NCBI GenBank assembly: GCA_023142645.1
Contig: JAGLJE010000058.1
Location: forward strand, 1 to 5,229
DNA length: 5,229 bases
Direction of reading: 5' to 3'
Origin: Candidatus Altimarinota bacterium
GTDB lineage: Bacteria; Patescibacteriota; Gracilibacteria; JAHISY01
Shown: one piece after another, positions 3,504 through 5,229 of the stretch
Position numbering within the stretch: position 1 is the first letter of the stretch
Layout of the letters: each line of letters starts with the position of its first letter
Notes under the pieces: generated by a model
What the model was told of the DNA's origin: nothing
What the model saw: the letters and a program-made list of their open reading frames with translations, nothing else
The model's database searches: none
Position numbers and translations under genes: made by a program

Positions 3504-4715
3504 CCAATTTATCTCGATCACGCTGCCACCACTCCTCTCGCGCCAGAAGTTTTGAAGGCAATGCTACCTTTCTTGCAAGAAGAGTTCGGGAATGCCGGTT
3601 CGATTCATTCAAAAGGACAGTCGGCGAAAAACGCGATTGAAAAGGCGCGGCGGGATGTCGCGGAGATTTTGTGGTGCGAACCGGAAGAAATAATTTTCAC
3701 GAGCGGCGGAACAGAGAGCAACAATCTCGCGCTCCACGGAGTACTAGAAACCTTGTCTCCGCGACCTGTCCTCCGAAATAATGGAAAACGAAGATCAAAA
3801 AATACCCACCTCATCATCTCAGAAATCGAACATCCCGCGATCCTCCATGCTGCGGAAAATTTAAAAAGGAATGGGATCGAACTCACGAAAATTTCGGCAA
3901 ATAAAAATGGAATTATTAGTGTGGAGGATGTCGGAAAAGCGATTCAACCGAACACGAAATTAATTTCACTGATGCTCGCGAATAATGAAATTGGCACAAT
4001 TCAACCGATCCGCGAGATCGGAAAGATGATTCAAAAAATAAATCAAGAATCCAAAACCAAGAATCAAGAACTATTTTTTCATACCGACGCAGTGCAAGCT
4101 GGCGGAATTTTGAATCTCGACACACGACACTTGAAAGTCGATCTTCTCTCTCTTTCGGCTCACAAATTTTATGGATCAAAAGGGACAGGAATTCTTTTTG
4201 TGAAAAAAGGAGTGAGGCTTTCTCCGCAAATTTTAGGCGGCGGGCAGGAACATGGACTACGAGCAGGCACGGAAAATGTGGCAGGAATCGTCGGTTGTGC
4301 AAAAGCTTTGAAGCTCGCGGAAAACTCGCGGAAAAAAGAATTCACGAAATTAGAAAAATTACGGGATTATTTTGTCGAAAAAATTCTCGCAGAAATTCCG
4401 CGTGTCCGGTTGAATGGCGATTCAAAAAATCGACTACCAGGAAATACGAATTTTTCCTTTTTCGGAATCGAAGGAGAAAGTATTCTCCTTCGTCTCGACT
4501 TCGAAGGAATCGCAGCGAGCAGCGGAAGCGCGTGCGCAAGCGGAAGCTTGGAGCCTTCGCACGTTTTAGCTGCGCTGAAAATTCCCCATAAGTGGCTACA
4601 CGGCAGCGTCCGCTTCACACTTGGAAAATCAACAACGCGGGAAAATCTTGATTTCACCATCCGAAAATTGAAAAAAATCGTGTCCGATTTACGAACTCTT
4701 TCCCCTCTCGAATGA
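3492..4715 (+). CDS. nifS: Cysteine desulfurase (NifS/IscS class)
   Basis: The protein has 407 residues and is a PLP enzyme that converts cysteine to alanine and loads the sulfur on its own Cys as persulfide for NifU. Conserved elements run in order: YLDHAATTP (7-15), FTSGGTESNN (69-78), EIEHPAIL with His114 stacking on PLP, NNEIGTIQ, FHTDAVQ with Asp199 and Gln202 at the cofactor, SAHKFYG with Lys225 forming the Schiff base, GGGQEHGLRAGTEN, and SSGSACASGSLEPSH with catalytic Cys348. Against E. coli IscS (404 residues) there are two internal insertions: about 12 residues before HLIIS (near 88-104) and about 9 before FFHTDA (near 181-194); the second is made of heptamer repeats. None of the catalytic residues is disturbed. 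The C-terminus ends soon after RTLSPL, shorter than IscS, lacking the tail that helps IscU docking there. The start is ATG inside a repeat unit with no Shine-Dalgarno; the TGA stop overlaps the maf ATG. Confidence 0.97.
   Translation: MNPEPIYLDHAATTPLAPEVLKAMLPFLQEEFGNAGSIHSKGQSAKNAIEKARRDVAEILWCEPEEIIFTSGGTESNNLALHGVLETLSPRPVLRNNGKRRSKNTHLIISEIEHPAILHAAENLKRNGIELTKISANKNGIISVEDVGKAIQPNTKLISLMLANNEIGTIQPIREIGKMIQKINQESKTKNQELFFHTDAVQAGGILNLDTRHLKVDLLSLSAHKFYGSKGTGILFVKKGVRLSPQILGGGQEHGLRAGTENVAGIVGCAKALKLAENSRKKEFTKLEKLRDYFVEKILAEIPRVRLNGDSKNRLPGNTNFSFFGIEGESILLRLDFEGIAASSGSACASGSLEPSHVLAALKIPHKWLHGSVRFTLGKSTTRENLDFTIRKLKKIVSDLRTLSPLE
3751..3778. repeat. Imperfect 14-nt tandem pair inside the first NifS insertion
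   Basis: CCTTGTCTCCGCGA (3751-3764) and CCTGTCCTCCGAAA (3765-3778) match at 9 of 14 positions without gaps. They encode most of the stretch around LSPRPVLRNN that has no counterpart in E. coli IscS. The sequence differs from the CCAAGAA heptamers, although the length is again a multiple of seven. Confidence 0.35.
4043..4070. repeat. Heptamer tandem tract inside nifS
   Basis: Four units lie in the coding sequence: TCAAGAA (4043-4049), TCCAAAA (4050-4056), CCAAGAA (4057-4063) and TCAAGAA (4064-4070). An AAATAAA (4036-4042) precedes them, exactly as in the tract before nifS. As 21 nt is both three heptamers and seven codons, the peptide repeats every seven residues: NQE at 184-186 and again at 191-193. 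The tract coincides with the second NifS insertion. Confidence 0.75.
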
Positions 4716-5229
4716 AAATTATTCTTGCTTCATCCTCGCCACGGAGAATCGAACTGCTCGGAAAACTCGTGAAAAATTTTAGAGTAATGCCAGCGAGAAT
4801 TTTCGAGAAAATTGAAATCGGAAAATCGGCAGCGGAAAATACAAAGCGGCTCGCGGCGAAAAAAGCGCGCGCGGTTTTCGAACCAGGAACTCTCACGCTC
4901 GGCTGCGATACACTCGGCGAATTAGATACCGAAGTTTTTGGGAAGCCGCGCGGAGAAAAAGAGGCAGTCGAGCTACTGCGAAAATTGAGCGGGAAAACTC
5001 ACGCAGTTGTTTCAAGTTTTTGCGTAAAAACGGACGAACGGGAAATCGTAGGAAGCGAAATCGCGCACGTAAAATTTCGCGAGCTTCCGAATAATGAGAT
5101 TGAAAAATATGTGGCGAAAAATCCAGTCGTTGAATTTGCCGGAGGATACGCGATTCAAGAGGATGGGGAGAAACTCGTGGAAAGTGTGGAAGGAGAGATC
5201 GAAACAGTGATCGGTTTCCCGATGAAAAA
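4712..5229 (+). CDS. maf: Maf family nucleotide pyrophosphatase (partial, cut by the window end)
   Basis: The frame is open for 172 codons from ATG at 4712 to the window end. Maf proteins are about 190-200 residues, so roughly the last helix is missing. They hydrolyse non-canonical or pyrimidine nucleoside triphosphates (dTTP/UTP in many bacteria) to monophosphates and PPi and have been linked to septum formation. Visible motifs are KIILASSSPRRIELL (2-16), the phosphate-binding SxSPRR loop; LGCDTLG with Asp66; FGKPR; LSGKTHAV; EFAGGYAIQEDGE; and SVEGEIETVIGFP, matching the usual IEG-x-x-x-N-V-x-G-L-P with Thr for Asn. The ATG overlaps the nifS stop as ATGA, so translation is probably coupled. 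A functional link to Fe-S assembly is not evident; it may be a passenger of the operon. Confidence 0.93.
   Translation, partial: MKIILASSSPRRIELLGKLVKNFRVMPARIFEKIEIGKSAAENTKRLAAKKARAVFEPGTLTLGCDTLGELDTEVFGKPRGEKEAVELLRKLSGKTHAVVSSFCVKTDEREIVGSEIAHVKFRELPNNEIEKYVAKNPVVEFAGGYAIQEDGEKLVESVEGEIETVIGFPMK

Noticed and set aside
121..4715. An alternative code with UGA as Gly or Trp.
   Set aside because: Four genes end at TGA exactly where their families end or where a downstream gene begins (nifS-maf ATGA overlap), and Trp is encoded by TGG.
4295..4896. Long overlapping frames on both strands across the end of nifS and the start of maf.
   Set aside because: They lie out of frame over well-conserved NifS and Maf motifs and encode Arg/Phe/Ser-rich peptides typical of shadow frames.

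Overview
The window carries six complete protein genes and two partial ones (a C-terminal end at the left edge and a maf gene cut by the right edge). Gene density is high and the base composition is close to balanced. It looks bacterial. An ultra-small Patescibacteria/CPR-type genome is my inference, from four things: a winged-helix plus degenerate nucleotidyltransferase protein of a kind I associate with that group, a ribosomal protein L19 with a long charged tail, no recognisable Shine-Dalgarno sequence before any start, and heptanucleotide repeat tracts. Four genes (rplS, the winged-helix gene, the dioxygenase-like gene and nifS) end in TGA and align with their families up to that point, so TGA is a true stop and the UGA=Gly code of Gracilibacteria/Absconditabacteria does not apply.

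Layout. Bases 1-117 hold the C-terminal 38 codons of a Cys-containing protein on the + strand, possibly secreted or pilin-like. It converges on rplS (L19, minus strand, 121-708), with 3 nt between the two stops. Also on the minus strand, upstream of rplS, are a winged-helix regulator-like gene (851-1435) and a class III extradiol dioxygenase (LigB)-like gene (1609-2409). The two minus-strand spacers hold a heptamer repeat tract (820-847), an imperfect 14-nt direct repeat (717-744) and a perfect 7+7 dyad (1471-1487). A 56-nt divergent intergenic region (2410-2465) separates the LigB-like gene from a rightward cluster: Rrf2-family regulator, nifU-like scaffold, nifS cysteine desulfurase, maf. 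No tRNA, rRNA, CRISPR array, insertion sequence or convincing intrinsic terminator was seen.

How the genes work together. The rightward cluster is a compact Fe-S cluster assembly operon. NifS supplies sulfur from cysteine, NifU carries the nascent cluster, and the Rrf2 protein, with four Cys that could hold an Fe-S cluster, probably senses cluster status. A 23-bp dyad lies where it would overlap both divergent promoters, so one Rrf2 operator could control the cluster and the LigB-like gene together. Both predicted promoters put transcription start at or next to the ATG, suggesting leaderless mRNAs.

The most unusual signal is a set of degenerate 7-bp tandem tracts. One lies next to the winged-helix gene stop. 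One fills the nifU-nifS junction so exactly that the gap is four units and the nifS start codon sits inside a unit. One lies inside nifS and encodes an extra surface segment of about nine residues in an otherwise canonical enzyme.
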